Assembly: GCA_027214125.1 (NCBI GenBank) | Contig: JAPWHF010000002.1 | Coordinates: forward strand, 62,001 to 126,000 | Length of the DNA: 64,000 nt | Source: Zoogloeaceae bacterium G21618-S1 | GTDB taxonomy: Bacteria; Pseudomonadota; Gammaproteobacteria; Burkholderiales; Rhodocyclaceae | Reading direction: 5' to 3' | Shown here: positions 9,924 through 20,304 of the stretch, piece by piece | Position numbering within the stretch: position 1 is the stretch's first letter | Layout: every line of letters starts with the position of its first letter | Notes under the pieces: model-generated | Databases searched by the model: none | The model's input: the letters and a program-made list of their open reading frames with translations, nothing else | Told to the model about the DNA's origin: nothing | Translations under genes and position numbers: made by a program

Positions 9924-12900
9924 TTACCCCAATCGTGCAAACACCGCACGCGCTTGCTCCTGTTGAGCCTCATTGCCATCGCGAATGACCTCGTCGAGCA
10001 ACTCCCGAGCCCCTTCGGCGTCGCCCATCTCTTCGTAGGCGCGCGCGAGTTCGAGTTTGGTGTCGACTTCCTGATTCAGATCTTCATCATCAGGAAGATC
10101 CGGCATGCTGCGGCTATCGGTGAGCGAGGTCACAACACTCTTGGATAGCGACGCCATCATGTCATCTTCCTGCGACTGCTCGTCGGCCTCAGCCGCGGTG
10201 GGGGCAGGCTCATCAAAAACCGGCGCTTCATCGTCAAGCGCATCACCGACATCAATGTCGAGGTCCTCGTCCGCTGCGGGCTCTTCTGGCGCAGCCTCGA
10301 CAGGCTTGGCCTCTTCGTCGGCACCTTCCAGATCCAGACTGATATCGGACAGATCCAGGGACGTAGCCATCATCCGACCATCTTCGTCGGCCCCCGGCTG
10401 ACCTTCATCCAGATCAAAGTCAAAGTCCAGCAAGCTGCCGTCGAAATTGGTTTTCTCAAGATCCACCACCGACACACCAGCAACCGCGTCAGTCGAACTC
10501 TTGGCGTCCTCCTCCGACGGTTCAACTTCTGCATCCGGCCCGGCCTCAGCTGCAGTGACGTCCTCAGCCTCGTCTTGTGTATTCACCTCTGGCAAAGTGA
10601 TCTCTGCATCAAAATCCAGATCACTGACTTGGCCAACATCGGTATCGCCATCCACGCCGTCGACACGCGTGGCGTCGAGCGATGCGCCTGCGGTTTCATC
10701 CGTCTCCGCCAGATCGAGATTGAACTCCAGACCGGTGTCCGTCGTGGTGAAGCTCTCATCAACCCGACGACCCGCCACTTCCGTCGCCTCCATGGAGGCT
10801 GTATCCGCAGGGGGAGCCGCGTCGACCTCATCTAGATCCAGGTTGAAATCGAGATCGCTCGAATCCGGCGCATCGGACATCTCGGCCGCGTCCGGAGTCG
10901 CCTCGTTTTCGATCTGGGCGACCGCGGCAGCTTCAAGATCGGAGTCAGTATATTGGTTCAGATCGCCCGGAATGGCCCAGGTATCTTTAAGCTGCGAAGG
11001 CGACGGTTCATCGGGATTCGGCACCGACGACGGGAAGTCGAGCGACATCTCGGCGGATTCATCACCGTCAATGGCCGCGTCGATATCCAAAGGTGCTTCT
11101 TCTGCTGGCGCCTTGGCAACCGGTGCGGAGAAAGCTGCGTTTTCATCCTCCACTTCGCCAGCGGCCTTGAACCCGGCGGCTTCCGGAATTTCTTCATCCA
11201 GCGGCAAATCAATTTCGCTCTGCGGGCCACGCAGGAAGAGCGGATTTTCCGGGTCGAGCTTGCGACCCATTTCGACCGCTTTGGCCCAGTCGGGGCCATT
11301 ACCACCGGTCACTGAATACAGCTCGGTTGCGGTGGTTTCAAACTGCTTCATGTTCTTGCGCTGACCATAGATCTCCAGCAACTTGACATGAACCGCCGAG
11401 CGATTCGGGTCGCTCTTGAGCGCATCCAGAAGAATCTCTTCGGCCTGGGCATCACGGCCATAGGCCATGTAGACATCGGCTTCAGCAACAGGATCGACAC
11501 CTTCATCGGCATCGATAGCCGACAAGCCGGACTGACTGAAGTCGGTCTGAATCAAGCTGCTACTACCGGTATCGACACTCTGACCACCGGTCTCACCGAA
11601 TACCGAATTCTGGTCCGGCGGAAAAACTGACGCCATTGCGGTCGCTTCCGGCGATGCGGCGCGATTCTTGCGGCTGCGAAGCAGACCGTAGCCGAGCAGC
11701 AGCGCAAGAATGCCACCACCACCGTACAAGGTCGTCGGATTGGCGATCAACGAATCGAGGAAGCTAGGCTCTGCCGGCGGAGGCGCCATCGGCGCCGGCG
11801 CGGTTGGGGGGGGTGACGCAGGCTCCGCAGCGACCGGAGCCGGGGCCTCGACCGGCGGAGCCGGCTCCGCCGCGGGCGCCGCCGCTTGTTCCGACGCCGG
11901 CTCAGGCGCCACGAGCGCCTTCAATTCCTTGTCAATCGCGTCCTGCTCTGCAGCGCTGGCCGGCGGTGCTTCTATCTTCGACTCTGCGGCAGGCGCCGAA
12001 GCCTCAGGCATGGGTGCGCTGGCAGGCGCGGCAGGCTCGGTCATCGGGGCCGCGGCCGGCGCCGTGCTCGCCTGCGTCTGAAGCGCAGCCAGATTTTCGT
12101 TCTTCAGTGCGATGAGTTTTTGCAACTCGGCGATGTTCGCCTCAAGCGCTGCCAGACGATCCGTGGCCTCGCGCAAGGCCTTGTCACGCGCGACCAGATC
12201 TTCTTCGAGTGACTTCAAGCGCTCCGAGGCCGCCGCCATCGCAGCACCGTTGTCGGCAGCAGCGGGCTTGGCTTCGTCGACCGTTTTGGAAACCTTGACC
12301 TGATCCTTGCTCGCCGCACTCGGCAATACGGGCTCTTCAACCTTGGCGGTAATCTTGCCGCTGCTACTCTGGCTGGCCGGCTCCACTTCTGGTGTAGCGG
12401 CGGTTTCTGCAACGCGTGCGGCGACGCGGCGTCGATAGTCGGCAAAGTCGGCGGCATGAGCGACAATTTCGCGACGCGCCTCAGCACGCGGAATCGCACT
12501 TACATCGGCAGCATCGGGAACGTCAAGAATCACACCCGAACGTAGCCGGTTGACGTTATTGCCAACAAAGGCGTCGGGGTTGGCGCGATACAAGGCCACC
12601 AACATCTGATCCACCGCGACGCCTTGCGGCAGATACTGGGCAGCAATTTTGCCCAGGGTGTCGCCGCGACGAACGTTATAGCTCCCGCCGGCTTTACCGC
12701 CAATGGATCGCGCCCCTGTTGCCTGCGGCTTGACGACCGGCGCCGCGGCCACATCAGCAGACGCCCTGGGGGCCGGCATGGAGGGCGGATCGAGCAAGAA
12801 AGTGTATTCACGCAGCAACCGGCCTGACTGCCAGTTGAGCTCGACGAGCAAGCTGACAAAGGGATCATTGACGGGCTTGACGCTGGTCAGGCGGACATAG

Positions 12901-13181
12901 GACTTCCCGCCTCGCTGCTCAACCGCCATTCGCACGCTGGTCAGCGCCGGTGCGTAGCTGAGTTTGGCCGCCTTGAACGCATCCGGCGCGGCAACGGCAG
13001 CCGTCATCGACTTGGCTTCATCGGCGGTCGCATTCAGTTCGATCTCTGCCCTGAGTGGCTGTCCGAGCGCACTGAGTACGGAAATGCGGCCCAGGCCGGC
13101 AGCCTGTGCGCTGAACGGCATTGCCGCGATCGTGGCCGCAATGACGGTGGCCCTGAGAGACGTCTTCTGGAAGGTATTCAA
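9924..13181 (-). CDS. fimV: FimV/HubP family polar motility-assembly protein
   Basis: Large (about 1085 residues) polar-hub protein; FimV supports type IV pilus assembly and twitching in Pseudomonas and polar organisation (HubP) in Vibrio. Domain order: signal peptide ending SAQA; a FimV N-terminal domain (AGLGRISVLSALGQPLRAEIEL); a LysM-like domain YNVRRGDTLGKIA; a coiled-coil segment; a long Pro/Ala/Glu-rich stretch; one TM helix (GGGGILALLLGYGLL); TPR-like repeats (YMAYGRDAQAEEIL); a very acidic low-complexity cytoplasmic region; and a C-terminal FimV motif with ELARAYEEMGDAEGARELL. TTG at 13181 is chosen because GAGGA lies 7 bases upstream and the product begins at the signal peptide. A weak promoter candidate (TTGATA, 17 bases, TATGTT) lies at 13218-13246. 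Confidence 0.92.
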   Translation of the reverse strand: MNTFQKTSLRATVIAATIAAMPFSAQAAGLGRISVLSALGQPLRAEIELNATADEAKSMTAAVAAPDAFKAAKLSYAPALTSVRMAVEQRGGKSYVRLTSVKPVNDPFVSLLVELNWQSGRLLREYTFLLDPPSMPAPRASADVAAAPVVKPQATGARSIGGKAGGSYNVRRGDTLGKIAAQYLPQGVAVDQMLVALYRANPDAFVGNNVNRLRSGVILDVPDAADVSAIPRAEARREIVAHAADFADYRRRVAARVAETAATPEVEPASQSSSGKITAKVEEPVLPSAASKDQVKVSKTVDEAKPAAADNGAAMAAASERLKSLEEDLVARDKALREATDRLAALEANIAELQKLIALKNENLAALQTQASTAPAAAPMTEPAAPASAPMPEASAPAAESKIEAPPASAAEQDAIDKELKALVAPEPASEQAAAPAAEPAPPVEAPAPVAAEPASPPPTAPAPMAPPPAEPSFLDSLIANPTTLYGGGGILALLLGYGLLRSRKNRAASPEATAMASVFPPDQNSVFGETGGQSVDTGSSSLIQTDFSQSGLSAIDADEGVDPVAEADVYMAYGRDAQAEEILLDALKSDPNRSAVHVKLLEIYGQRKNMKQFETTATELYSVTGGNGPDWAKAVEMGRKLDPENPLFLRGPQSEIDLPLDEEIPEAAGFKAAGEVEDENAAFSAPVAKAPAEEAPLDIDAAIDGDESAEMSLDFPSSVPNPDEPSPSQLKDTWAIPGDLNQYTDSDLEAAAVAQIENEATPDAAEMSDAPDSSDLDFNLDLDEVDAAPPADTASMEATEVAGRRVDESFTTTDTGLEFNLDLAETDETAGASLDATRVDGVDGDTDVGQVSDLDFDAEITLPEVNTQDEAEDVTAAEAGPDAEVEPSEEDAKSSTDAVAGVSVVDLEKTNFDGSLLDFDFDLDEGQPGADEDGRMMATSLDLSDISLDLEGADEEAKPVEAAPEEPAADEDLDIDVGDALDDEAPVFDEPAPTAAEADEQSQEDDMMASLSKSVVTSLTDSRSMPDLPDDEDLNQEVDTKLELARAYEEMGDAEGARELLDEVIRDGNEAQQEQARAVFARLG

Positions 13182-13374
13182 AACCGCATCCTCGCGCTGG
13201 AGCAATACAGGATTGCGAACATATCATTATGGATAGGGTGTATCAAGCAAGTATCCACATTAAGTATTATCCGCAAAACCTTAAAACGGAAGGAAAATTT
13301 CCTTCTCCGGTCTGCCAGCCAATGACAATCGCGGTCTTACAAGCGTCATATTCCGCATTAGACGGTCATGACAT

Positions 13375-13398
13375 GGCCCGGCACCTGAGCGCCGGGCC
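13375..13398 (-). terminator. GC-rich hairpin downstream of asd
   Basis: A perfect 8-base inverted repeat (GGCCCGGC / GCCGGGCC) with an 8-base loop lies just after the asd stop, in the 225-base gap before fimV. No T-run follows on the minus strand, so it is at best a weak intrinsic terminator or a 3'-end stabilising structure separating the leu-asd unit from fimV. Confidence 0.4.
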
Positions 13399-13406
13399 CT
13401 CGCAAA

Positions 13407-14525
13407 TTACTGTTCGAGCAAGATGCGCAACATACGGCGCAAAGGCTCGGCAGCACCCCACAGCAGTTGGTCGCCGACGGTGAAGGCGGAAAGGTATTCC
13501 CCGCCCATGCCCATCTTGCGCAGACGCCCCACCGGAACGGTCAATGTTCCCGTGACAGCGGCCGGCGTGAGCTCGCGCATGGAGAGCTCGCGCTCGTTGG
13601 GCACCACTTTGACCGAACCGTTTGCTTTGGCCAGCATGTCGTTTACTTCGTCAAGCGGGACGTCTTTCTTTAGCTTGATTGTCAAAGCTTGCGAATGACA
13701 ACGCATTGAACCCATGCGAACGCACAGTCCGTCGATGACGATGGGGCTACCGCTACGGCCCAGAATCTTGTTGGTTTCGGCCTGGCCTTTCCACTCTTCC
13801 TTGCTCTGACCGTTGCCCAGATCCTTGTCGATCCAGGGAATCAGCGAACCGGCCAGCGGCACGCCAAACTGCGCGGTCGGGCAATCGCTGTTGCGCAGTG
13901 CTGCGGCAACATTGCGGTCGATGTCAAGAATGGCACCAGCCGGATCCTTGAGCGCGTCGCCGGCGGCAGCATTCAGGTAGCCCATCTGGTTGAGCAGTTC
14001 ACGCATGTGCTGCGCACCACCACCCGACGCCGCCTGGTAGGTCATGGAGGTAGCCCACTCGATCAGGTCATTCTGGAACAGCCCACCCAGCGCCATCAGC
14101 ATCAGGCTGACCGTGCAGTTGCCGCCGATGTAGTCCTTCACACCACGGTGCAGACCGTTGTGGATGACATCCATGTTGACCGGATCGAGAACGATGATCG
14201 CGTCGTCCTTCATGCGCAGCGCCGAGGCCGCGTCAATCCAGTAGCCCTTCCAGCCTGCCGCACGCAGCTTTGGGAAAATCTCGTTGGTGTAATCGCCGCC
14301 CTGGCAGGTCAGGATCACGTCCATGGCCTTGAGCGCGTCAATACTGTTCGCGTCCTGCAATGCCGGCGCGGCCTTGCCTACGTCAGGCGCAGCGCCACCC
14401 GCATTGGAGGTGCTGAAAAACACCGGGTCGATCAACGCGAAATCGTTTTCTTCGCGCATGCGCTGCATCAGCACAGAGCCGACCATGCCGCGCCACCCCA
14501 CCAGACCTACTCGCATCGTTGCCAT
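13407..14525 (-). CDS. asd: Aspartate-semialdehyde dehydrogenase
   Basis: Reduces aspartyl phosphate to aspartate semialdehyde for lysine, diaminopimelate, threonine and methionine synthesis. The 372-residue protein begins with the NADP-binding motif [12 protein letters not shown] found in the E. coli-type enzyme. The active-site Cys137 is in GGNCTVSL, and [12 protein letters not shown] follows near the C-terminus. The ATG at 14525 has AGGA 9 bases upstream; an upstream TTG lacks such a site. It follows leuB by 32 bases, in the leuCDB-asd order typical of Beta- and Gammaproteobacteria. Confidence 0.96.
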   Translation of the reverse strand: MATMRVGLVGWRGMVGSVLMQRMREENDFALIDPVFFSTSNAGGAAPDVGKAAPALQDANSIDALKAMDVILTCQGGDYTNEIFPKLRAAGWKGYWIDAASALRMKDDAIIVLDPVNMDVIHNGLHRGVKDYIGGNCTVSLMLMALGGLFQNDLIEWATSMTYQAASGGGAQHMRELLNQMGYLNAAAGDALKDPAGAILDIDRNVAAALRNSDCPTAQFGVPLAGSLIPWIDKDLGNGQSKEEWKGQAETNKILGRSGSPIVIDGLCVRMGSMRCHSQALTIKLKKDVPLDEVNDMLAKANGSVKVVPNERELSMRELTPAAVTGTLTVPVGRLRKMGMGGEYLSAFTVGDQLLWGAAEPLRRMLRILLEQ

Positions 14526-14557
14526 CGTCTTGATTCCTGGTTTCAAAGATTTCCGGA

Positions 14558-15619
14558 TCAGAGCGCCGCGATCACCGCGTCGCCCATTTCAATCGTGCCC
14601 ACCTTACGCGTGCCGGCCTCGTAAATGTCGCCGGTGCGATAGCCCTGCGCCAACACCGACTTGACCGCCGCCTCGATACGCTGCGCCGCAGCTTCCTGAC
14701 TGAAGGTGTAGCGCAGCATCATCGCCACCGACAGGATCGTCGCCAGCGGGTTGGCCAGCCCCTTGCCCGCGATATCGGGCGCAGAACCATGACACGGCTC
14801 GTACATGCCCTTGTTGTTCTCGTCGAGCGAGGCCGACGGCAACATGCCGATCGAGCCGGTGAGCATCGCCGCTTCATCCGACAGGATGTCGCCAAAGATA
14901 TTGCCGGTGACCACCACATCAAACTGTTTGGGGTTCTTCACCAACTGCATGGCAGCGTTGTCGACCAGCATATGGCTCAGGGTTACATCCGGGTAGTCCG
15001 GCGCCATCTCGATCATTACATCGCGCCACAGCTGGGTGCATTCGAGGACGTTCATCTTGTCCACCGAGCACAACTTACCGCCGCGCTTGCGGGCGATCTC
15101 ATAGGCGACTTTACCGATGCGGCGAATCTCGGACTCGCTGTAGATCATGGTGTTGTAGCCCACACGCTCGCCATCGCGCACCTCAATGCCCCGTGGCTGA
15201 CCGAAGTAGATGTCGCCGGTCAGTTCTCGCACGATCATGATGTCGAGCCCCGCCACCAACTCGGGCTTGAGCGAGGAGGCATTGGCCAGTTCGGGATACA
15301 GAATGGCCGGGCGCAGGTTGGCGAACAGGTTCAGTTCCTTGCGAATCCCCAACAACCCGCGCTCCGGACGCTTTTCGCGCGGCAGAGTGTCCCACTGCGG
15401 GCCACCCACGGCACCGAGCAGAACCGCATCGGCCGCCTTGGCCAGCTTGAGCGTTTCGTCGGGCAGCGGCACCCCGGTCGCATCGACGGCACAACCGCCA
15501 AGATGTGCGGTTTCCGTTTCAAACGGCAAGCCATCGGCGCGCAACACGTCCAGCACGCGCAGCGCCTGAGCCATGATCTCGGGACCGATTCCGTCACCGG
15601 GCAGCACACAAATTTTCAT
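14558..15619 (-). CDS. leuB: 3-isopropylmalate dehydrogenase
   Basis: Oxidative decarboxylation of 3-isopropylmalate in leucine synthesis. The 353-residue protein begins [15 protein letters not shown], has the isopropylmalate-specific [19 protein letters not shown] region, and carries [13 protein letters not shown] and [14 protein letters not shown] for metal and NAD binding. It is 51 bases downstream of leuD and 32 bases upstream of asd on the same strand. Confidence 0.97.
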   Translation of the reverse strand: MKICVLPGDGIGPEIMAQALRVLDVLRADGLPFETETAHLGGCAVDATGVPLPDETLKLAKAADAVLLGAVGGPQWDTLPREKRPERGLLGIRKELNLFANLRPAILYPELANASSLKPELVAGLDIMIVRELTGDIYFGQPRGIEVRDGERVGYNTMIYSESEIRRIGKVAYEIARKRGGKLCSVDKMNVLECTQLWRDVMIEMAPDYPDVTLSHMLVDNAAMQLVKNPKQFDVVVTGNIFGDILSDEAAMLTGSIGMLPSASLDENNKGMYEPCHGSAPDIAGKGLANPLATILSVAMMLRYTFSQEAAAQRIEAAVKSVLAQGYRTGDIYEAGTRKVGTIEMGDAVIAAL

Positions 15620-15670
15620 TCAATTCTCCGGCCGGCGCGCCAGGCACGCCGACATCAAATGGGTTCGCGA

Positions 15671-16309
15671 TTAGCGGAAATAGTAAGGATGCGCCGCCTT
15701 GCGGCTCGCCTCGAAAGCGCGGATTTCGTCGGCATGGCGCAAGGTCAGCCCGATCTCATCCCAGCCATTGAGCAGGCATTCCTTGCGAAAACCATCCACG
15801 TCAAAACCATGAGCCTTTCCGTCAGGTTCGATCACTTGCTGCGCGGCCAGATCGATCTTCAAGCGATAGCCCTCATGCGCCATACAGGTGGCGAACAGAC
15901 GGTCGACCACGTCGGCCGGCAGGCAAATCGGCAGTACGCCGTTTTTAAAGCAGTTATTGAAGAAGATGTCGGCGTAGCTGGTGCCGATGAGCGCACGGAA
16001 ACCGTAGTCGTCCAAGGCCCAGGGCGCATGCTCGCGCGAGCTGCCGCAGCCAAAGTTGTCGCGGGTCAGCAGAATCTGCGCCCCGGCGTAACGCGACTGG
16101 TTGAGCACGAAGTCCGGATTCAGCTTGCGGATGCTGTTGTCCATGCCCGGCTCGCCGTGGTCCAGATAGCGCCATTCGTCGAACAGGTTGGGGCCGAAGC
16201 CACTGCGCTGAATCGACTTCAGGAACTGCTTCGGGATAATCGCGTCGGTGTCGACGTTCGCACGGTCGAGCGGAGCGACCAACCCATCGAGAGTAGTAAA
16301 AGCTCGCAT
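15671..16309 (-). CDS. leuD: 3-isopropylmalate dehydratase small subunit
   Basis: Swivel subunit of isopropylmalate isomerase, partner of LeuC. It has 212 residues and begins [22 protein letters not shown], with the conserved [15 protein letters not shown] and FFNNCFKNG motifs. Its ATG overlaps the stop of the entericidin-like gene (TAATG), so the small lipoprotein gene and leuD are translationally coupled. Confidence 0.97.
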   Translation of the reverse strand: MRAFTTLDGLVAPLDRANVDTDAIIPKQFLKSIQRSGFGPNLFDEWRYLDHGEPGMDNSIRKLNPDFVLNQSRYAGAQILLTRDNFGCGSSREHAPWALDDYGFRALIGTSYADIFFNNCFKNGVLPICLPADVVDRLFATCMAHEGYRLKIDLAAQQVIEPDGKAHGFDVDGFRKECLLNGWDEIGLTLRHADEIRAFEASRKAAHPYYFR

Positions 16310-16440
16310 TACTTTTTCGCCGCCTTCTGGATGGCTTCGCCACCCTTTTCAATATCCTGACCCACGCCGCGCACCGTATTGCATGCCGACAGGCTCACCA
16401 AGGCCATCACGGCCACGATCAAAGCGATCAGTCGTTTCAT
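16309..16440 (-). CDS. Entericidin A/B-family small lipoprotein inside the leu operon
   Basis: A 43-residue ORF lies in the gap between leuC and leuD. It has a lipoprotein signal peptide ([20 protein letters not shown]; lipobox LSAC with lipid Cys20) and the short tail [20 protein letters not shown] ending AKK, which matches the EcnA/EcnB family pattern. The ribosome site GAGCGTGAG precedes the ATG. It starts 10 bases after the leuC stop and its TAA overlaps the leuD ATG, so it is a true operon member. In E. coli entericidins form an antidote/toxin lipoprotein pair linked to stationary-phase lysis; here only one copy is seen, and its role beside leucine biosynthesis is unknown. Confidence 0.88.
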   Translation of the reverse strand: MKRLIALIVAVMALVSLSACNTVRGVGQDIEKGGEAIQKAAKK

Positions 16441-16450
16441 CTCACGCTCC

Positions 16451-17863
16451 TCAGTTCAACTCGGCCACATCGGCAAAGTGACCGGCAATCGCCGCTGCAG
16501 CGGCCAGCGCCGGACTCACCAGATGGGTCCGGCCACCGGCGCCCTGGCGCCCTTCAAAGTTACGGTTCGAGGTCGACGCGCAACGCTCACCTGACTCGAG
16601 ACGATCGGCGTTCATGGCCAGGCACATCGAACAGCCCGGCTCACGCCACTCAAAACCGGCCGCAACAAATACCTTATCCAGGCCTTCCGACTCCGCCTGA
16701 CGCTTGACCAGCCCGGAACCCGGCACCACCAGCACCTGCTTGACTGAATCGGCCTTCTGGCGCCCCTTGGCGACCGCAGCTGCGGCACGCAGGTCTTCAA
16801 TCCGCGAATTGGTACAGGAACCGATGAACACCCGGTCGACCGGAATGCGTTTGATCGGGGTGCCGGCTTTCAGGCCCATGTAGGCCAATGCGCGGCTCAT
16901 GCCCTCGCGCTTGACCGGGTCTTTTTCGGCCGCCGGATCGGGCACCACGCCGCTGATGTCGGACACCATTTCAGGTGATGTACCCCAGGTGACCTGCGGG
17001 CGAATCGCTGCGGCATCCATCTCGACAACCTTGTCGTACACCGCGCCAGCATCGGAGGTGAGCGTGCGCCAATAGGTGGCCGCGCGATCAAACTCGTCGC
17101 CCGCGGGCGCATACGGACGCCCCTTCAGGTATTCGATCGTGGTTTCGTCAACGGCAATCAAGCCGGCGCGTGCGCCCGCTTCGATCGCCATGTTGCAGAT
17201 CGTCATCCGGCCTTCCATCGACAGGGCACGAATCGCGCTGCCACCGAACTCCAGCGCATAGCCCGTCCCACCGGCCGTGCCGATACGGCCGATAATGGCC
17301 AGCACCACATCCTTGGCCGTCACGCCCGGCGCCAGATCGCCATCTACCTTGATCAGCAGGGTCTTCGATTTCTTTTGCATCAGGCACTGCGTGGCCAGCA
17401 CATGCTCGACCTCGGAGGTGCCAATGCCGTGCGCCAGACAGGCAAACGCGCCGTGCGTCGAGGTGTGCGAATCGCCGCACACAACGGTCATGCCCGGCAG
17501 CGTGGCACCGTTTTCTGGCCCGATGACATGCACGATGCCCTGTCGCTCATCCTTGAACGGAAAGTAAGCCAGCGACCCGACTTCGCGGATATTGGCGTCC
17601 AGCGTCTCGACCTGTTGGCGCGAGATCGGATCCTTGATCCCCTCCTCCCAGTGATCGGTTGGCGTGTTGTGATCGGCCGTGGCCACGATAGAACTCACCC
17701 GCCACGGCTTGCGCCCGGCCAGTTTGAGCCCTTCGAAGGCCTGCGGGCTGGTCACTTCGTGCACCAGATGACGATCGATATAGATCAGCGCCGTGCCGTC
17801 CGCATCCTGGCGAACCACATGGCTGGACCACAACTTTTCGTAAAGTGTTTGCGCTTGTTGCAT
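16451..17863 (-). CDS. leuC: 3-isopropylmalate dehydratase large subunit
   Basis: Iron-sulfur catalytic subunit of isopropylmalate isomerase. From the ATG at 17863 (GGAAG upstream) it is 470 residues, the normal length; the GTG five codons earlier is less likely. The aconitase-family [4Fe-4S] cysteines lie in [14 protein letters not shown] and GCSMCLAMN. The first gene of the leuC-entericidin-leuD-leuB-asd run, it follows the upstream protease gene by 89 bases, which contain a small imperfect hairpin. Confidence 0.97.
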   Translation of the reverse strand: MQQAQTLYEKLWSSHVVRQDADGTALIYIDRHLVHEVTSPQAFEGLKLAGRKPWRVSSIVATADHNTPTDHWEEGIKDPISRQQVETLDANIREVGSLAYFPFKDERQGIVHVIGPENGATLPGMTVVCGDSHTSTHGAFACLAHGIGTSEVEHVLATQCLMQKKSKTLLIKVDGDLAPGVTAKDVVLAIIGRIGTAGGTGYALEFGGSAIRALSMEGRMTICNMAIEAGARAGLIAVDETTIEYLKGRPYAPAGDEFDRAATYWRTLTSDAGAVYDKVVEMDAAAIRPQVTWGTSPEMVSDISGVVPDPAAEKDPVKREGMSRALAYMGLKAGTPIKRIPVDRVFIGSCTNSRIEDLRAAAAVAKGRQKADSVKQVLVVPGSGLVKRQAESEGLDKVFVAAGFEWREPGCSMCLAMNADRLESGERCASTSNRNFEGRQGAGGRTHLVSPALAAAAAIAGHFADVAELN

Positions 17864-17952
17864 CTTGTCTTCCAACACACCGTGAACGTTTGATTAAACC
17901 ACAGCTATTCCCTGCTGGATAGCCGATATGCTGCAGTGCGCCATGCAGATTT

Positions 17953-18771
17953 TCAGCGGCGCCGGGTGGCCTCGTAAATCGGCATCACTCGCGCGGCATC
18001 ACGCGCCAGCTCGGCCTTGCGTGTCGAATGCGAGGGGTGAGTCGACAACCATTCGGGCGGCGCACCATTGCTCTGGCTGGCCATCTTGTCCCACAAGCCC
18101 ACGGCCGCACGCGGATCGTAGCCGGCACGCGCAGCGAGCTCGACCCCCATGCTGTCGGCTTCGGTCTCGTGCAAGCGCGAGTTGGGCAACTCAAAACTCA
18201 CCTTGGCGACCGTACCCATCAACTCCGCGCCCGGCTGCCCGAGACCGACTGCCGCGCTCAATACCGACACACCAATGTTGGTGACCATGGCTTGCGACAC
18301 GCGCTCGCGGGCGTGCTCACGCAGCGCGTGCGCAATCTCGTGCCCCATCACCGCCGCGATTTCGTCATCCGTCAGCTTCAATCGATCGATCAGGCCGCGA
18401 TAGAAGGCAATCTTGCCGCCCGCCATACACCACGCGTTGAGCTCATCCGACTCGATCACATTAACCTCCCAGCGCCAGCTCGGTGCGTCGCCACGGAAAG
18501 CGGCGGTCTGCGGAATCAGGCGATTGGCGATGCCACGCACCCGCGTCAGCATGCGTCGGTCACGATTGAGCTGACCTTTCTTCTGCGCCGCGGCGATCAC
18601 CTGCTGATATTGCTGCGCCGAGGCTTGCTCCACTTCCGAGGCCGAGACCAGCATCGACTGGCCGCGATCCACACCGACGGCTCCACCTTGCGTGGTCTGA
18701 ATCGTCTGACACCCGGCCAGTACCAGCGCGGTCAATGCCACGCCGCACCAGCGACTCCAAGTCTTACGCAT
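17953..18771 (-). CDS. M48-family metalloprotease lipoprotein
   Basis: 272-residue predicted periplasmic zinc protease anchored as a lipoprotein (lipobox LAGC, Cys21). The zinc motif HEIAH is at residues 144-148, and the third ligand is the Glu of HETEADSMGVEL. It resembles the LoiP/YggG group, which acts in envelope protein quality control. The ATG at 18771 has AGGAG upstream at 7-base spacing, and the gene overlaps the end of the upstream MFS gene by 8 bases. Confidence 0.9.
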   Translation of the reverse strand: MRKTWSRWCGVALTALVLAGCQTIQTTQGGAVGVDRGQSMLVSASEVEQASAQQYQQVIAAAQKKGQLNRDRRMLTRVRGIANRLIPQTAAFRGDAPSWRWEVNVIESDELNAWCMAGGKIAFYRGLIDRLKLTDDEIAAVMGHEIAHALREHARERVSQAMVTNIGVSVLSAAVGLGQPGAELMGTVAKVSFELPNSRLHETEADSMGVELAARAGYDPRAAVGLWDKMASQSNGAPPEWLSTHPSHSTRKAELARDAARVMPIYEATRRR

Positions 18772-19930
18772 GCTGCATCTCCTGTTGCGATTCATTCCGC
18801 CAGCCCCGCCAGATACAGAACCAGCCCATCAGCCCAAACACAGAGCCCAGCGTAAATGTCCAGGCCGAGCCCATCCAGTCCCAAGTGTAACCGCTGATCA
18901 ATCCGCCCAGCATCCCGCCCGCGCCGAAACTGAGACTGCCATAAATCGCCTGTCCACGCGCCTGCAGCCGCCCGGGAAACCACTGATTCACTGCCGCAAT
19001 TGATGCCGCGTGATAAGCCCCGAAGGTGGCGCCATGCAGCATCTGGGCAAACACCAGTACCGCCAGTGAAGACACGCCCCAGCCAATCATGGCAAAACGC
19101 AGCACCGCGGCAACAAAAGCCACAAGTAGAATCTGCCGCAGGCCGAAGCGATGGGTGAGCCTGGGCATGAGCATGAAAACGCCAATTTCCGCCACCACGC
19201 CAAGCGTCCACATCCAGCCGACAAAGGCTTTCGAGTAGCCCGCATCGACCAGCAGGATCGAATAGAAAACATATAAGGCGCCATGCGCTGCCGACATGAA
19301 AAACGCGCCACCCAGCAAGGCCCGCACATCACGCCGCCGAAGCACTGCCGACAAGCCCGGAGTGTCGTGATGGTGCGGCGGCCGCGGCGCCTCCGGCACG
19401 CACAACGCAAACAACGCGATCCCCGCCAACAGGGCAGCCGTCATCCACAACTGACTATCCACAGGCAACCAGGTCAAGGCGTGACCGATGCCGAGCACAG
19501 CAACAATGAATCCGATCGAACCCCACAGCCGGATGTTGCCATAGCGTCCCGACTGCCCGGCCAGATGGCTGAATGTAAGGCTCTCGACCAGCGGCAAGGC
19601 GGCACTCCAGAAGAAAGCCATGATCGCCATGCCGACAAATATGCCTTCAAAGCTCGTGGTCTGAAAGAACACCGCAAAGCCCGCCAGCGAGGCGACGGCC
19701 GACAGCCGCACGATGGGCATCCGCGCGCCAAGGCGATCGGCCAACCACCCCCATAGATTGGGCGCGACCACCCGCATGACCTGCATGAGTGACATCAGAA
19801 TGGCGATATCGGTGGCCGAAAAACTGAGCGACTGCAAATAGAGCGTGAAGTACGGCGAAAAGGCGCCAATGAACGCGAAATAAAAGAAGTAGTAGCCCGA
19901 CAGGCGCCAGTAAGGAAGCATGGCCGGCAT
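18764..19930 (-). CDS. MFS transporter (HcaT/nucleoside-symporter-like)
   Basis: 388 residues with about twelve membrane segments and the N-terminal pattern YWRLSGYYFFYFAFIGAF seen in the MFS_1-like/HcaT group. The loop motif WLADRLGARMPIVR follows TM2-3. The substrate is unknown; HcaT transports phenylpropionate-type acids in E. coli. The start could be the ATG at 19930 or at 19921, and neither has a strong ribosome site. It shares an 8-base overlap with the M48 protease gene. Confidence 0.8.
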   Translation of the reverse strand: MPAMLPYWRLSGYYFFYFAFIGAFSPYFTLYLQSLSFSATDIAILMSLMQVMRVVAPNLWGWLADRLGARMPIVRLSAVASLAGFAVFFQTTSFEGIFVGMAIMAFFWSAALPLVESLTFSHLAGQSGRYGNIRLWGSIGFIVAVLGIGHALTWLPVDSQLWMTAALLAGIALFALCVPEAPRPPHHHDTPGLSAVLRRRDVRALLGGAFFMSAAHGALYVFYSILLVDAGYSKAFVGWMWTLGVVAEIGVFMLMPRLTHRFGLRQILLVAFVAAVLRFAMIGWGVSSLAVLVFAQMLHGATFGAYHAASIAAVNQWFPGRLQARGQAIYGSLSFGAGGMLGGLISGYTWDWMGSAWTFTLGSVFGLMGWFCIWRGWRNESQQEMQHA

Positions 19931-19977
19931 TGTACCGACAGCCTGCCGCCACAGACGGTACGCGTGCGACAGACATG

Positions 19978-20000
19978 AAAAAAGCGCCCGCAGGCGCTTT
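19978..20000 (-). terminator. Rho-independent terminator after the DUF465 gene
   Basis: On the minus strand AAAGCGCC-TGCG-GGCGCTTT forms an 8-base perfect stem with a 4-base loop, followed by a T-run. It lies 20 bases beyond the DUF465 stop and ahead of the MFS gene, so it ends the short DUF465 transcript. Confidence 0.85.
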
Positions 20001-20019
20001 CGTCATGTCGCAAACCGGT

Positions 20020-20268
20020 TCAGGCCGGGCTGAAACGTTGCAGCAGACCGAACAACTCGTCTTTAAGCTTGAGCCGCTCTTTTTTCAGATCCTCAAGCTC
20101 CGGATCGGTCGACACCTCAGCCTCAACTTCGATGCGCAACACATGGCGATTGACTTCATGGTAGCGATCAAACAGACGCGAGAAGTGGTTATCGGACACC
20201 TTCAGTGCATGAATCGCGTCGCGGTATTCGGGGAATTCAGTATGCAGATCATGGGCTTGCAAGCTCAT
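20020..20268 (-). CDS. DUF465 (YdcH-like) small protein
   Basis: 82-residue charged, largely helical protein of the DUF465/YdcH family. The core AIHALKVSDNHFSRLFDRYHEVNR is followed by a Glu/Lys-rich second helix (DLKKERLKLKDELF). The function of the family is unknown. The ATG at 20268 has the ribosome site GAGAGGA 6 bases upstream. It is a single-gene unit with an FNR-type promoter ahead and an intrinsic terminator behind. Confidence 0.88.
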   Translation of the reverse strand: MSLQAHDLHTEFPEYRDAIHALKVSDNHFSRLFDRYHEVNRHVLRIEVEAEVSTDPELEDLKKERLKLKDELFGLLQRFSPA

Positions 20269-20304
20269 CTTTCGTCCTCTCTTTGTTGCCGTTTCGTTGA
20301 CTTC

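Noticed and set aside
11710-12081. Gly/Ala/Ser-rich open frame that looks like a repeat protein
   Set aside because: It is the reverse of the Pro/Ala/Glu-rich linker of FimV; low complexity explains the repetition.
14789-16360. 523-codon open frame on the plus strand
   Set aside because: It is antisense to leuB and leuD; no motif or start signal.
17864-17952. Possible leucine attenuator before leuC
   Set aside because: Only an imperfect GCTAT/ATAGC hairpin is present; no leucine-rich leader ORF and no T-run were found.
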